Source: UBA652 sp964598235 (GTDB taxonomy: Bacteria > Pseudomonadota > Gammaproteobacteria > Nitrosococcales > Methylophagaceae). From it: 64,000 nucleotides of DNA. The notes under the pieces were generated by a model. The model was given only the letters and a program-made list of their open reading frames with translations, ran no database searches and was not told the DNA's origin. The stretch spans positions 1-64,000 of the forward strand of contig CAZRAY010000002.1 of assembly GCA_964598235.1 (NCBI GenBank), in the 5' to 3' direction. Every line of letters begins with the position of its first letter. The stretch's first letter is position 1. Position numbers and translations under genes: made by a program. Positions 26,022 through 35,561 of this stretch are shown piece by piece.

Positions 26022-27096
26022 TTTTTTGATGTCAATCGTTGATTGGGTGACGGCCCATACGGTGTTGTATACCATGCTTAAAATCGTTGCTATTATTGCA
26101 CCGTTATTATTAACAGTGGCGTATGTGACCTATGCCGAACGTAAAGTAATAGGCTATATTCAACAACGAATAGGGCCAAATCGGGTTGGGCCCATTGGCT
26201 TACTGCAGCCGATTGCAGATGGCTTAAAGTTGATGTTGAAAGAAATCATTCTGCCGACCAAATCGAATACGTATTTATTTGTAATTGCCCCTGTGTTGGC
26301 GATTGGCCCGGCGTTGGCAGCATGGGCGGTGATGCCGTTTGATGCGCATTTAACCTTGGCGAATATTGATGCAGGTTTACTCTATATTTTGGCGATCACA
26401 TCGATGGGGGTGTATGGCATCATCATTGCAGGTTGGGCATCAAATTCTAAATATGCTTTATTAGGGGCCTTGCGTTCAGCGGCGCAAGTGGTGTCTTATG
26501 AAATTGCGATGGGCTTTGCATTAGTCGGTGTATTAGTTGCTGCAGGCAGCTTAAATATGGGTGATATTGTGATGGCACAGCAAGGTGGGTTCTGGCATTG
26601 GTATTGGTTGCCATTATTACCTTTATTTGTCGTTTATTTTATTTCAGGTGTCGCAGAAACCAATCGGGCACCCTTTGATATGGCAGAAGGCGAATCTGAG
26701 ATTGTTGCCGGTTTCCATGTGGAATATTCGGGCATGGCCTTTGCTGTCTTCTTCTTGGCGGAATATGCCGATATGATTCTAATTTCCATGTTGGCTGCCG
26801 TCTTGTTTTGGGGCGGCTGGTTATCACCGTTTGAAGGTTTGCCTGTATTAGAGAATTTATTTGCATGGGTGCCGGGGATTATTTGGTTATTCATGAAAAC
26901 CTCTTTTTTCTTGTTTTTATATTTCTGGCTTCGTGCGACTTTCCCTCGGTATCGTTATGATCAGGTGATGCGTTTGGGCTGGAAGATTTTCATTCCGGTG
27001 ACGCTAGTGTGGCTAGTTGTGGTATCGACAGCCCAAGTCCTGGATGTCGGTATTTGGTTTAATGAACAAGCCGATGCAGTGAGGGCAGCGCTATGA
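26014..27096 (+). CDS. nuoH: NADH-quinone oxidoreductase subunit H
   Basis: Membrane subunit linking the quinone chamber to the pump modules; about eight transmembrane segments in 360 residues. Conserved loops are YAERKVIGYIQQRIGPNRVG and AETNRAPFDMAEGESEIVAG. ATG 26014 is preferred over GTG 26005; both lie inside the end of nuoG. The stop overlaps nuoI. Confidence 0.96.
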   Translation: MIDFLMSIVDWVTAHTVLYTMLKIVAIIAPLLLTVAYVTYAERKVIGYIQQRIGPNRVGPIGLLQPIADGLKLMLKEIILPTKSNTYLFVIAPVLAIGPALAAWAVMPFDAHLTLANIDAGLLYILAITSMGVYGIIIAGWASNSKYALLGALRSAAQVVSYEIAMGFALVGVLVAAGSLNMGDIVMAQQGGFWHWYWLPLLPLFVVYFISGVAETNRAPFDMAEGESEIVAGFHVEYSGMAFAVFFLAEYADMILISMLAAVLFWGGWLSPFEGLPVLENLFAWVPGIIWLFMKTSFFLFLYFWLRATFPRYRYDQVMRLGWKIFIPVTLVWLVVVSTAQVLDVGIWFNEQADAVRAAL

Positions 27097-27584
27097 TGCA
27101 AGCCTTAAAACACACTATAAAAAGCTTTATGCTCTGGGAATTATTGCTCGGGATGAAGCTAACGGGCAAGTATTTATTTGCTAAAAAAATCACGGTGCAA
27201 TATCCCGAAGAAAAAACACCACAATCGCCGCGATTCCGTGGACTACATGCCTTGCGTCGTTACCCAAATGGTGAAGAGCGCTGCATTGGTTGTAAATTAT
27301 GCGAGGCAGTGTGCCCCGCCTTGGCGATTACGATTGATTCTGAACCACGTGATGATGGTACCCGTCGCACCACACGCTATGAAATTGATTTATTTAAATG
27401 TATTTATTGTGGGTTTTGTGAAGAATCCTGTCCAGTAGATTCAATTGTAGAAACACGGGTATTCGATTATCATTTTGAGAATCGTGAAGATAGCATCATG
27501 ACAAAAGAAAAGTTATTGGCAGTGGGCGATCAACACGAAGATCAAATAGCGGCCGATCGTGCTGCTGACGCGAGGTATCGCTAA
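27093..27584 (+). CDS. nuoI: NADH-quinone oxidoreductase subunit I
   Basis: Ferredoxin-like subunit with two [4Fe-4S] clusters (N6a, N6b): CIGCKLCEAVCP and CIYCGFCEESCP. The 163-residue length and the N-terminal amphipathic stretch that rests on the membrane arm are typical. It overlaps nuoH by 4 bases, and nuoJ starts on the next base after the stop. Confidence 0.96.
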   Translation: MMQALKHTIKSFMLWELLLGMKLTGKYLFAKKITVQYPEEKTPQSPRFRGLHALRRYPNGEERCIGCKLCEAVCPALAITIDSEPRDDGTRRTTRYEIDLFKCIYCGFCEESCPVDSIVETRVFDYHFENREDSIMTKEKLLAVGDQHEDQIAADRAADARYR

Positions 27585-28214
27585 ATGACACAACAAATTA
27601 TCTTTTACGCCTTTGCGATTATTTTATTATTTTCCGCAACCATGGTGATTACAGTACGCAACCCTGTGCGCGCATCCTTATTTTTGGTGTTAGCTTTCTT
27701 TACCAGTGCGGGCATTTGGCTGATGTTAGAAGCAGAATTTTTAGCGATTACTTTAGTGTTGGTGTATGTCGGTGCGGTGATGGTGTTATTTTTGTTCGTG
27801 GTGATGATGTTGAATGTGAATTTAACGCCGTTGCAAGAAGGTTTTACGCGCTATTTGCCCTTAGGTATTTTAGTCGCCGCGTTGATTACGATTGAAATGA
27901 TTGCAGTCTTAGGCGCATCCCATTTTGGCTTAGATATTGTGTCTGCGCCCATCGCGCATGGCGCAGATTATAGTAATACCAAGGAACTAGGGCGATTACT
28001 CTATACCGTATATGTGTATCCGTTTGAAATTGCATCGGTGATCTTAACGGTGGCCATTGTGGCCGCGATCACGCTGACCTTACGCCGTAAAACCAGTAAA
28101 TTCCAAGATCCTGCGCAGCAAGTAAAAGTGCGTCGTGAAGATCGAGTGCGGCTGGTAAAAATGGATGCAGTGAAGCCGAAACCACCTGTTGTAGCTGAGG
28201 AGGCAGAATCATGA
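27585..28214 (+). CDS. nuoJ: NADH-quinone oxidoreductase subunit J
   Basis: Membrane subunit of 209 residues with five hydrophobic segments; EAEFLAITLVLVYVGAVMVLFLFVVMML is the conserved third-helix region that carries the pi-bulge in complex I. The C-terminal 40 residues are polar, charged and extended (RRKTSKFQDPAQQ onwards). It overlaps nuoK by 4 bases. Confidence 0.95.
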   Translation: MTQQIIFYAFAIILLFSATMVITVRNPVRASLFLVLAFFTSAGIWLMLEAEFLAITLVLVYVGAVMVLFLFVVMMLNVNLTPLQEGFTRYLPLGILVAALITIEMIAVLGASHFGLDIVSAPIAHGADYSNTKELGRLLYTVYVYPFEIASVILTVAIVAAITLTLRRKTSKFQDPAQQVKVRREDRVRLVKMDAVKPKPPVVAEEAES

Positions 28215-28516
28215 TCGCATTATCAGACTATCTGATCTTAGGCGCTTTGTTGTTTAGCTTATCAGTGGCGGGCTTATTTATTAATCGCAAAAACATTATT
28301 ATTTTATTGATGTGTATTGAGCTGATGTTGCTCGCAGTGAATTTGAATTTTATCGCTTTTTCACATTATGCCGGTGATATCGCAGGGCAGATATTTGTTT
28401 TCTTTATTCTGACCGTGGCCGCAGCAGAAGCTGCGATTGGCTTGGCCATTTTAGTGGTGGTGTTTAGAAACATGAATACCATTAATGTCTCTGAACTCGA
28501 TCAGTTGAAGGGATAG
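28211..28516 (+). CDS. nuoK: NADH-quinone oxidoreductase subunit K
   Basis: MrpC-like membrane subunit, 101 residues, three transmembrane helices. The buried Glu residues of the proton path lie in LLMCIELMLLAVNLNFIAFS and LTVAAAEAAIGLAILV. One base separates it from nuoL. Confidence 0.96.
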   Translation: MIALSDYLILGALLFSLSVAGLFINRKNIIILLMCIELMLLAVNLNFIAFSHYAGDIAGQIFVFFILTVAAAEAAIGLAILVVVFRNMNTINVSELDQLKG

Positions 28517-28517
28517 C

Positions 28518-30467
28518 ATGAATCAAACAACCCTTTTAATTATCGCCCTCGCACCTTTATTAGGCAGTATTTTGGCGGGGCTATTTGGTAACCGTATTGG
28601 TCGCACAGGATCACATACAGTGGCTGTGTTGGGCGTAGCAATATCATTTGCTTTATCGGCTTATATCCTGAAATTAGTTTTAGCAGGTGCAAGCTATAAC
28701 GAGACTGTGTATCAATGGATGCAAGTAGGTTCGCTGAGTCTTGAAGTTGGCTTTATGGTGGATTCACTCACAGCGATGATGATGGTGGTGGTGACGTTTG
28801 TTTCTCTGATGGTGCATATCTACACGATTGGTTATATGCACGATGATGAAGGCTATACCCGATTCTTTAGCTATATCTCTTTATTCACCTTTGCCATGTT
28901 GATGCTGGTGATGGCGAATAATTTTATGCAGTTGTTCTTTGGTTGGGAAGCCGTGGGCCTGGTCTCTTATTTATTGATTGGGTTTTGGTATAAAAAACCG
29001 ACGGCGATTTATGCGAATCTGAAAGCCTTCTTGGTCAATCGTGTAGGTGATTTTGGGTTTATATTGGGGATTGCCGCGGTATTGATGTATGCGGGCAGTC
29101 TTGATTATGTGACCGTATTTGCCCAAGCACCCGAGATGGCAACACAAACTATGAGCCTATTCTCAGGCACACAGTGGTCAGTGATGACCGTCACCTGTAT
29201 TTTATTATTTATCGGCGCGATGGGTAAATCAGCTCAAGTGCCATTACATGTGTGGTTGCCGGATTCAATGGAAGGCCCAACGCCGATTTCAGCGTTAATT
29301 CATGCAGCGACAATGGTCACTGCGGGTATCTTTATGGTGGCGCGGATGTCGCCTTTATTTGAGTTTTCTGAAACGGCGCTGTCTTTTGTACTTGTCATCG
29401 GTGCGATTACGGCTTTATTTATGGGCTTCTTGGGGTTGATTCAGAATGATATAAAACGCGTTATTGCGTATTCAACATTGTCCCAACTGGGCTATATGAC
29501 GGTCGCCTTGGGTGTGTCGGCCTACTCAGCCAGTGTATTCCATTTGATGACACATGCTTTCTTTAAGGCCTTATTATTCTTAGGCGCAGGCTCGGTCATT
29601 ATGGCGATGCACCATGAGCAAGATATTCGTAAAATGGGCGGTTTGAAAAAATATTTACCGATCACCTACTGGACGAGTTTAATTGGTTCGTTAGCGCTGA
29701 TAGGGACGCCAGGCTTTGCAGGCTTCTTCTCCAAAGATACGATTATCGGAGCCGTACACGCATCGCATATTGCGGGCAGTGGCTTTGCTTATTTTGCAGT
29801 AGTTGCGGGTGTGTTTATTACCGCGCTTTATAGTTTCCGCATGTTCTTCCTCGTATTCCACGGTAAAGAACGCTTTGATGCACATGCGCATGCCCCACAT
29901 GAATCGCCAGCAGTGGTTACCGTACCGCTGATTTTATTGGCGATTCCATCTGTCGTCGCGGGTTACCTATTGAGCAAAATGGTGTTCGGCGATTTCTTTG
30001 CGGGTGCGATTGTGGTGCATCCTGAGCATGATGTATTGGCACATGCTGCTGAGAACTATCATGGCCTTTGGGGCTTTATGCTGCATGGTATGCAGCAACT
30101 ACCTTTCTGGTTGGCACTAGCAGGCGTAGCGACAGCTTATTTCCTCTATATGAAACGGCCTGACATCCCTGTGCTACTACAGCAGCGATTTAGTTGGATT
30201 TATCGGCTGTGGGATAACAAATATTATTTTGATGTGTTTAATGAAAAAGTGTTCGCAGGTGGCGCACGCATGAAAGGTAATTTCTTGTGGAAGCTGGGCG
30301 ATCAAAAATTGATTGATGGTTTGGCGGTGAACGGTACGGCGAAGGCCGTTGGCTGGATAGCAAAAGTAGTGCGTAAATTGCAATCAGGCTTACTATATCA
30401 TTATGCCTTCGCGATGATGATTGGGGTATTAGTGCTGCTCTATTGGCCAAGGATATGGGGCGCATGA
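28518..30467 (+). CDS. nuoL: NADH-quinone oxidoreductase subunit L
   Basis: Largest antiporter-like pump subunit, 649 residues, about 16 transmembrane segments with the long C-terminal lateral helix. Motifs are FFGWEAVGLVSYLLIGFWY (conserved Glu), VWLPDSMEGPTPISALIHAATMV and the Lys-bearing GAMGKSAQVPLHVWLPD. The stop overlaps the nuoM start ATGATG. Confidence 0.96.
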   Translation: MNQTTLLIIALAPLLGSILAGLFGNRIGRTGSHTVAVLGVAISFALSAYILKLVLAGASYNETVYQWMQVGSLSLEVGFMVDSLTAMMMVVVTFVSLMVHIYTIGYMHDDEGYTRFFSYISLFTFAMLMLVMANNFMQLFFGWEAVGLVSYLLIGFWYKKPTAIYANLKAFLVNRVGDFGFILGIAAVLMYAGSLDYVTVFAQAPEMATQTMSLFSGTQWSVMTVTCILLFIGAMGKSAQVPLHVWLPDSMEGPTPISALIHAATMVTAGIFMVARMSPLFEFSETALSFVLVIGAITALFMGFLGLIQNDIKRVIAYSTLSQLGYMTVALGVSAYSASVFHLMTHAFFKALLFLGAGSVIMAMHHEQDIRKMGGLKKYLPITYWTSLIGSLALIGTPGFAGFFSKDTIIGAVHASHIAGSGFAYFAVVAGVFITALYSFRMFFLVFHGKERFDAHAHAPHESPAVVTVPLILLAIPSVVAGYLLSKMVFGDFFAGAIVVHPEHDVLAHAAENYHGLWGFMLHGMQQLPFWLALAGVATAYFLYMKRPDIPVLLQQRFSWIYRLWDNKYYFDVFNEKVFAGGARMKGNFLWKLGDQKLIDGLAVNGTAKAVGWIAKVVRKLQSGLLYHYAFAMMIGVLVLLYWPRIWGA

Positions 30468-31972
30468 TGTCGGAACATTATTTATTGTCGATATTGATTT
30501 GGCTGCCTATTTTGGGTGGGTTGATGGTGCTGATGAAAGGCAATGCCTGCTGCATGCGAAAATCAGCGCTGACCTTCTCTGTGTTGACCTTTATTGCTTC
30601 TATCTTGCTTTATACCGGCTTTGATAACAGCACACACCAGATGCAATTTGTTGAGCAGCTGGCGTGGATAACAAGCTACGATATCAATTATTATTTAGGT
30701 GTGGATGGATTCTCGATGCCATTGATTATCCTAACGACTTTTTCAACCATATTGGTTGTGGTGGCCGGTTGGGAAGTGATCCAAGATCGGGCACACCAAT
30801 ATATGGCGGCCTTTTTGATTATGGAAGGGCTGATGATCGGCGTATTCTCCTCACTAGATGCCGTATTGTTCTATGTATTCTTTGAGGCGATGCTGATTCC
30901 TTTATTCTTGGTGATCGGTATTTGGGGTGGCCCAAATAGGGTGTATGCCACAATTAAATTCTTCCTATATACCTTCTTTGGCTCGGTATTCTTATTGCTC
31001 GCCTTGCTTTATTTGCATCATGTATCAGGCAGCTTCTCTTTATTGGCTTTCCAAGATGTCGGGCTCACCATGGTTGAGCAAAAATGGCTGTTTTTTGCCT
31101 TTTTGATTGCCTTTGCGGTAAAAGTGCCGATGTGGCCAGTGCATACTTGGTTGCCCGATGCCCATGTGGAAGCGCCGACAGGTGGTTCGGTTATTTTAGC
31201 GGCGATTACCTTGAAGATTGGTGGCTATGGCTTTATCCGGTTTGTGTTGCCAATGGTGCCTGATGCGAGTATGGCGTTTGATTGGTTGGTGATTGGTTTA
31301 TCTTTGATTGCGGTGGTGTATATTGGTTTTGTGGCGCTAGTGCAGTCTGATATGAAAAAGCTGATTGCGTATTCGAGTATTGCTCATATGGGGTTTGTAA
31401 CGCTAGGGTTATTTTCTATCTTTAGAATTGTGGCGAATACCACGGACACCACTGGCGCGGTGTTAGCGGTAGAAGGCGCCATGGTGCAAATGATTTCACA
31501 TGGTTTGATTGCAGCAGCGATGTTTTTAAGTGTAGGTGTGTTGTATGACCGGATGCACAGTCGTGAAATCAGTGCGTATGGCGGGGTGATCAATACGATG
31601 CCGCTGTTTGCTGGCTTTGCGGTATTCTTCGCGATGGCCAATGCAGGCCTACCAGGTACATCCGGTTTTGTTGGTGAGTTTATGGTGATTTTAGGGGTGT
31701 TCCAAGCCAACTTCTGGTTTGCCTTCTTGGCAGCAACTACTTTGATTTTAGGCGCGGCCTATACGCTATGGATGGTGAAGCGCGTTATCTTTGGTGAGGT
31801 AACGAACGAGGGTGTGGCGGCATTGCAAGATGTGAACCGTCGTGAATTTTGGATGCTGGGTGTGTTGGCGTTATTGATCTTAATCTTAGGCGTATGGCCA
31901 GCACCGTTGGTGAACGTATTTCATGAATCTGTTGCGCATTTATTAACCCAAGTTGGGCAATCTAAATTATGA
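30464..31972 (+). CDS. nuoM: NADH-quinone oxidoreductase subunit M
   Basis: Antiporter-like pump subunit of 502 residues. The conserved Glu region YVFFEAMLIPLFLVIGIWG and the Lys region AFAVKVPMWPVHTWLPDAHVE are present. I use ATG 30464 (or the adjacent 30467), which has GGGG a few bases upstream and overlaps the nuoL stop; a start at 30443 would add seven residues inside nuoL. It overlaps nuoN by 4 bases. Confidence 0.96.
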   Translation: MMSEHYLLSILIWLPILGGLMVLMKGNACCMRKSALTFSVLTFIASILLYTGFDNSTHQMQFVEQLAWITSYDINYYLGVDGFSMPLIILTTFSTILVVVAGWEVIQDRAHQYMAAFLIMEGLMIGVFSSLDAVLFYVFFEAMLIPLFLVIGIWGGPNRVYATIKFFLYTFFGSVFLLLALLYLHHVSGSFSLLAFQDVGLTMVEQKWLFFAFLIAFAVKVPMWPVHTWLPDAHVEAPTGGSVILAAITLKIGGYGFIRFVLPMVPDASMAFDWLVIGLSLIAVVYIGFVALVQSDMKKLIAYSSIAHMGFVTLGLFSIFRIVANTTDTTGAVLAVEGAMVQMISHGLIAAAMFLSVGVLYDRMHSREISAYGGVINTMPLFAGFAVFFAMANAGLPGTSGFVGEFMVILGVFQANFWFAFLAATTLILGAAYTLWMVKRVIFGEVTNEGVAALQDVNRREFWMLGVLALLILILGVWPAPLVNVFHESVAHLLTQVGQSKL

Positions 31973-33420
31973 CCTTCTCTATCCCTAATATGATCTTTGC
32001 CTTGCCTGAAATGGTAATGCTAACGCTGGCCTGCATATTATTATTGATTGTTGCCTTTGCGGATAGAAATCCACAAGGCAGCGGCCGAATTGCCTATTGG
32101 TTTAGCCAGATTACCTTTGTGGTAACCGGATTATGTATCTGGCTCAATATGGGCGGGGAGAGTGGGCAGACCTTTAATGGTAGTTATATTAAAGATGGTT
32201 TGAGTGATGTGTTGAAACTGACGATTTGTGCCATTAATATCGTCGTTTTGCTCTATTCCAAACATTATCTACAAGCGCGTGGTTTATTCAAAGGTGCGTA
32301 TTATATTCTTGCAGTGTTTGCGACCTTGGGCATGCTGATTATGGTGTCGGCCTATCATTTCTTAACCTTATATCTGGGCTTAGAACTGTTGTCGCTATGC
32401 CTGTATGCCATGGTGGCGATGCACCGCGATAATAAAATTGCTACTGAAGCGGCGATGAAATACTTTATTTTAGGCGCGTTGGCATCAGGGATGTTGCTGT
32501 ATGGCATGTCGATTATTTATGGTGCTACGGGCAGCCTTGCGATTCCAGATGTGGCAGAGGTAATATTGCGCGGCGATGTGAACCGTGTGGTGCTTAATTT
32601 TGGTTTGGTATTTTTAGTGGTCGGTATTGGCTTTAAATTGGGTGCTGTACCATTCCATATGTGGTTACCCGATGTCTATGATGGCTCGCCAACAGCAATG
32701 ACGATTTTTATTGCGACGGCCCCTAAAATTGCGGGCTTTACGATGATTATCCGATTACTAGCCGAAGGCTTAGGCGGGGCAGTTGAACATTGGCAAACCT
32801 TATTAATGATTTTGGCGGTGCTATCGTTGGTGATTGGGAATCTAGCAGCGATTGCCCAAACCAATATCAAACGTATGTTGGCATACTCTACGATTTCTCA
32901 TGTCGGCTTTATTTTGCTAGGTGTATTGGTCGGCACAGCAGAAGGGTATGCCGCGGCAATGTTTTATGTGTTGGCTTATGTGTTGATGACGTTGGGTGGG
33001 TTTGGCATGATTTTGCTGATGAGCCGAGCAGGGTTTGAGGCAGATAATATTGTAGATTATCAAGGGCTGGGACAGCGCCATCCATGGTTTGCCATGATGA
33101 TGATGATCTTAATGTTCTCAATGGCAGGTGTGCCACCGATGGTGGGTTTTTTTGCTAAGTTTGCCGTGATTAATGCGGTGGTGGATGCTGGGCTTATCCC
33201 GATTGCGATTATTGCAGTATTGATGTCCGTGGTAGGGGCATTTTACTATCTACGTATTATTAAAGTCATGTATTTCGATGCGCCACCGGCAGGTCAACAT
33301 ACTGCTCTCGACGCACCTAAAGAAATGCAATGGGCGCTCAGTGTAAATGCATTGGCAGTGTTGGCTCTGGGTTTCTTCCCAGGGTCGCTACTCGCGCTTT
33401 GTGCGCGGACATTTCTGTAA
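31969..33420 (+). CDS. nuoN: NADH-quinone oxidoreductase subunit N
   Basis: Third antiporter-like subunit, 483 residues, about 14 transmembrane helices. Motifs are LYLGLELLSLCLYAMVAMHR (Glu), GFKLGAVPFHMWLPDVYDG (Lys) and MLAYSTISHVGFILLG. It closes the nuo operon; a DUF2818 gene follows 9 bases later. Confidence 0.96.
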   Translation: MTFSIPNMIFALPEMVMLTLACILLLIVAFADRNPQGSGRIAYWFSQITFVVTGLCIWLNMGGESGQTFNGSYIKDGLSDVLKLTICAINIVVLLYSKHYLQARGLFKGAYYILAVFATLGMLIMVSAYHFLTLYLGLELLSLCLYAMVAMHRDNKIATEAAMKYFILGALASGMLLYGMSIIYGATGSLAIPDVAEVILRGDVNRVVLNFGLVFLVVGIGFKLGAVPFHMWLPDVYDGSPTAMTIFIATAPKIAGFTMIIRLLAEGLGGAVEHWQTLLMILAVLSLVIGNLAAIAQTNIKRMLAYSTISHVGFILLGVLVGTAEGYAAAMFYVLAYVLMTLGGFGMILLMSRAGFEADNIVDYQGLGQRHPWFAMMMMILMFSMAGVPPMVGFFAKFAVINAVVDAGLIPIAIIAVLMSVVGAFYYLRIIKVMYFDAPPAGQHTALDAPKEMQWALSVNALAVLALGFFPGSLLALCARTFL

Positions 33421-33429
33421 GAGAATACG

Positions 33430-33738
33430 ATGTCTTCAATGGTCTTAATTTCAGGTTTTTTGATTGCAGCCAGCCTGCCTTTTTTAACGCAGCGTTTTTT
33501 CTTGTTCTGGCCTTGTCCAGCCGGTAAACCAGTGCGCTTGCGCTTACTAGAATTACTCGTGTTTTATGGGCTATGTATGCTACTCGCGCGCGGGCTAGAA
33601 TCACGATTCTCAGGGGACATTTATCCACAAACATGGGAGTTTTATGTCACCACATTTTGTTTTTTCCTCGTATTAGCCGCACCCAGTGTCATTTATCGGT
33701 ATCAGTGGTTGCCAGCGCAGAAAAAAAGGATTCATTAA
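33430..33738 (+). CDS. DUF2818 family membrane protein
   Basis: Membrane protein of 102 residues with three hydrophobic segments (about 5-20, 40-55 and 72-90). The motif sequence SLPFLTQRFF and the central LRLLELLVFYGLCMLLARGLE with TWEFYVTTFCFFLVLAAPSVIYRY fit DUF2818, a family found at the 3' end of nuo operons, mostly in betaproteobacteria. It starts 9 bases after nuoN, so it is probably co-transcribed with complex I. Function is unknown. Confidence 0.75.
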   Translation: MSSMVLISGFLIAASLPFLTQRFFLFWPCPAGKPVRLRLLELLVFYGLCMLLARGLESRFSGDIYPQTWEFYVTTFCFFLVLAAPSVIYRYQWLPAQKKRIH

Positions 33739-33790
33739 ATTTAAATTTTTGCTAGAATTTTAAGTTGTTTTTAATCAAAAGGAAGGAAGT

Positions 33791-34471
33791 ATGAAAAAAA
33801 TATATTCAGTGATCGGATTATTGTTATTGCTCGTCTCATCAGTACATGCTGATATGAGCATAGAGAAGCAAATTAAGGCGGCGGAGCAAGGTGGTGCACA
33901 GGCACAGTATGATTTAGCGCTGACTTATGATTATGGTGATGGTGTGCCAACAGATCATGCGGAGGCCTTTAAATGGTATTTGAAAGCCGCGGAACAGGGC
34001 CATTCAGATGCGCAATATAATCTAGCTGTGAGTTATGATGATGGCGAAGGCGTGACCGAGGATGATGAAGAGGCAGTTAAGTGGTATCGGAAATCTGCAG
34101 ATCAGGGTGATGAACAAGCGCAATATAATTTAGCGGTGAGCTATGATCAAGGTGAAGGTGTGCCGGTTGATCATGCAGAAGCGGTAAAATGGTATCAAAA
34201 ATCTGCTGAACAAGGCCATGTTAGCGCGCAATATAACTTAGCCGTTAGCTATGATGAAGGCGAAGGTGTCAGGGAGGATGATAAAGAGGCCGTTAAATGG
34301 TATCGCAAAGCAGCAGATCAAGGACATTCTAACGCCCAATACAATTTAGCGTTTAGCTATGAATATGGTGAAGGTGTTGCAAAGAGTAAATCGGAAGCCA
34401 TTAAATGGTATACAAAAGCAGCAGATCAAGGCGATGAAGATGCTGTTGAAAAATTGGAAGAGTTACGCTAA
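33791..34471 (+). CDS. periplasmic Sel1-repeat (SLR) protein
   Basis: Exported protein of 226 residues: signal peptide (about 1-20, ending VHA), then five 36-residue Sel1-like repeats (about 31-210) with the core NLAVSYDxGEGV and EAVKWYRKAADQG. Such alpha-solenoids are protein-interaction scaffolds; no partner can be named. GGAAGGAAG gives a strong ribosome site. Repeat units are very similar at DNA level, so copy number may vary between strains. Confidence 0.88.
   Translation: MKKIYSVIGLLLLLVSSVHADMSIEKQIKAAEQGGAQAQYDLALTYDYGDGVPTDHAEAFKWYLKAAEQGHSDAQYNLAVSYDDGEGVTEDDEEAVKWYRKSADQGDEQAQYNLAVSYDQGEGVPVDHAEAVKWYQKSAEQGHVSAQYNLAVSYDEGEGVREDDKEAVKWYRKAADQGHSNAQYNLAFSYEYGEGVAKSKSEAIKWYTKAADQGDEDAVEKLEELR
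33881..34420 (+). repeat. five tandem 108-bp units within the Sel1 gene
   Basis: Coding tandem repeat, 36 codons per unit; each unit contains the CAATATAA-TTAGC-GT-AGCTATGA block coding QYNLAVSYD. The near-identity of units 2-4 implies recent duplication or conversion. Confidence 0.75.
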
Positions 34472-34499
34472 CCCGCTTCTAAATTAGTTTATCCAGCTG

Positions 34500-34528
34500 G
34501 CCGTAGAACATTAACTGTGTTCTGCGGC
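34500..34528. other. inverted repeat at rluD stop
   Basis: GCCGTAGAACA (34500-34510) pairs with TGTTCTGCGGC (34518-34528) with one wobble. The rluD stop codon lies in the loop. There is no T-run on either strand, so it is not a typical terminator; it may be a 3'-end structure shared by the two convergent transcripts. Confidence 0.35.
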
Positions 34529-35485
34529 TGCTTGCTTTTGATCTTGTACCAATGCCGTTAATATTGTCTGCATATCTTCAGGCATCTCTGCATGCCAAAT
34601 CACATCTTCGCCCGTTGTAGGGTGAACAAAGCCGAGTGTTGCGGCATGCAGTGCTTGGCGGTTGAAGGATTGCAGTGCCGTGCGAAAGGCTTCATCCGTG
34701 CCTTTGGGTAGTTTTAAGCGACCACCATAAACAGGGTCGCCTAATAAAGGATAGCGAATATGCGCCATATGCACTCGGATTTGATGGGTGCGACCGGTTT
34801 CTAGCTTACAAGTGATATGGGTATGCCCTCGAAAACGGGTGACCACACGATAATGCGTTACCGCCTGCTTACCGGAATCTGTTACCGTCATCTTCTTACG
34901 ATCAATATGATGGCGACCAACTGGCTCATCGACCATCCCCCCTGCGGTCATCACGCCACATGCAATGGCCTGATATTCGCGGATAACCGTACGTTTCTGT
35001 AGCTGTGTCGTTAAAGCGTGATGGGCAGGTAAGGTTTTTGCCACCATCAATAGTCCTGTCGTGCTTTTATCGATCCGATGAATAATACCTGCACGAGGCA
35101 GCGTTTCCAGTTGTGGTACATGATGTAATAGTGCATTAACTAAGGTGCCATTATGGTTGCCCGCACCAGGATGCACCACTAAGCCTGCTGGTTTATTAAT
35201 GATAATCAGAGCATCATCTTCATAGATAACATCTAAGTTAATCGGCTCTGCGATCCAACTTTCGTCAGCGATCTCAATTGTCGCATTAATTTCAATGTGT
35301 TCACCTCCCATCACTTTATCGCGAGGGCGCAGTGTTTTGCCATCAACGTCTACATAGCCTTCTTTGATCCAGCCCGTGAGTCGACCACGAGAATAATCAG
35401 GAAAAACCTGTGCCAAAGCTTGATCGAGGCGCATGCCTGCAAGATCATCAGGAATCGTATCGGAGAGGTGGAGTGTTTCTGACAT
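34511..35485 (-). CDS. rluD: 23S rRNA pseudouridine 1911/1915/1917 synthase
   Basis: Isomerises three uridines in helix 69 of 23S rRNA. The 324 residues comprise an S4-like RNA-binding domain (MRLDQALAQVFPDYSRGRLTGWI) and the RluA-type catalytic domain with HRIDKSTTG (catalytic Asp139), then LETGRTHQIRVHMAHIRYPLLGDPVYG. The helix-69 enzyme RluD is preferred over RluA/RluC because of its length and S4 domain, though the paralogue cannot be proved without comparison. A pgeF or comL neighbour, common in other genomes, is absent. Confidence 0.9.
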   Translation of the reverse strand: MSETLHLSDTIPDDLAGMRLDQALAQVFPDYSRGRLTGWIKEGYVDVDGKTLRPRDKVMGGEHIEINATIEIADESWIAEPINLDVIYEDDALIIINKPAGLVVHPGAGNHNGTLVNALLHHVPQLETLPRAGIIHRIDKSTTGLLMVAKTLPAHHALTTQLQKRTVIREYQAIACGVMTAGGMVDEPVGRHHIDRKKMTVTDSGKQAVTHYRVVTRFRGHTHITCKLETGRTHQIRVHMAHIRYPLLGDPVYGGRLKLPKGTDEAFRTALQSFNRQALHAATLGFVHPTTGEDVIWHAEMPEDMQTILTALVQDQKQAAAEHS

Positions 35486-35561
35486 GTTTTTCTTGTATTT
35501 GATAATATGAGAGAGGCATTATATCGTAGATTGACCAAAATGAAGTGGATGGGAGCTGCAA

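Noticed and set aside
33881..34420. Regularly spaced repeats as a CRISPR array
   Set aside because: The 108-bp units are continuous coding sequence for Sel1 repeats with no spacers.
34500..34528. Terminator at the rluD end
   Set aside because: There is no T-run on either strand, so it is listed only as an inverted repeat.
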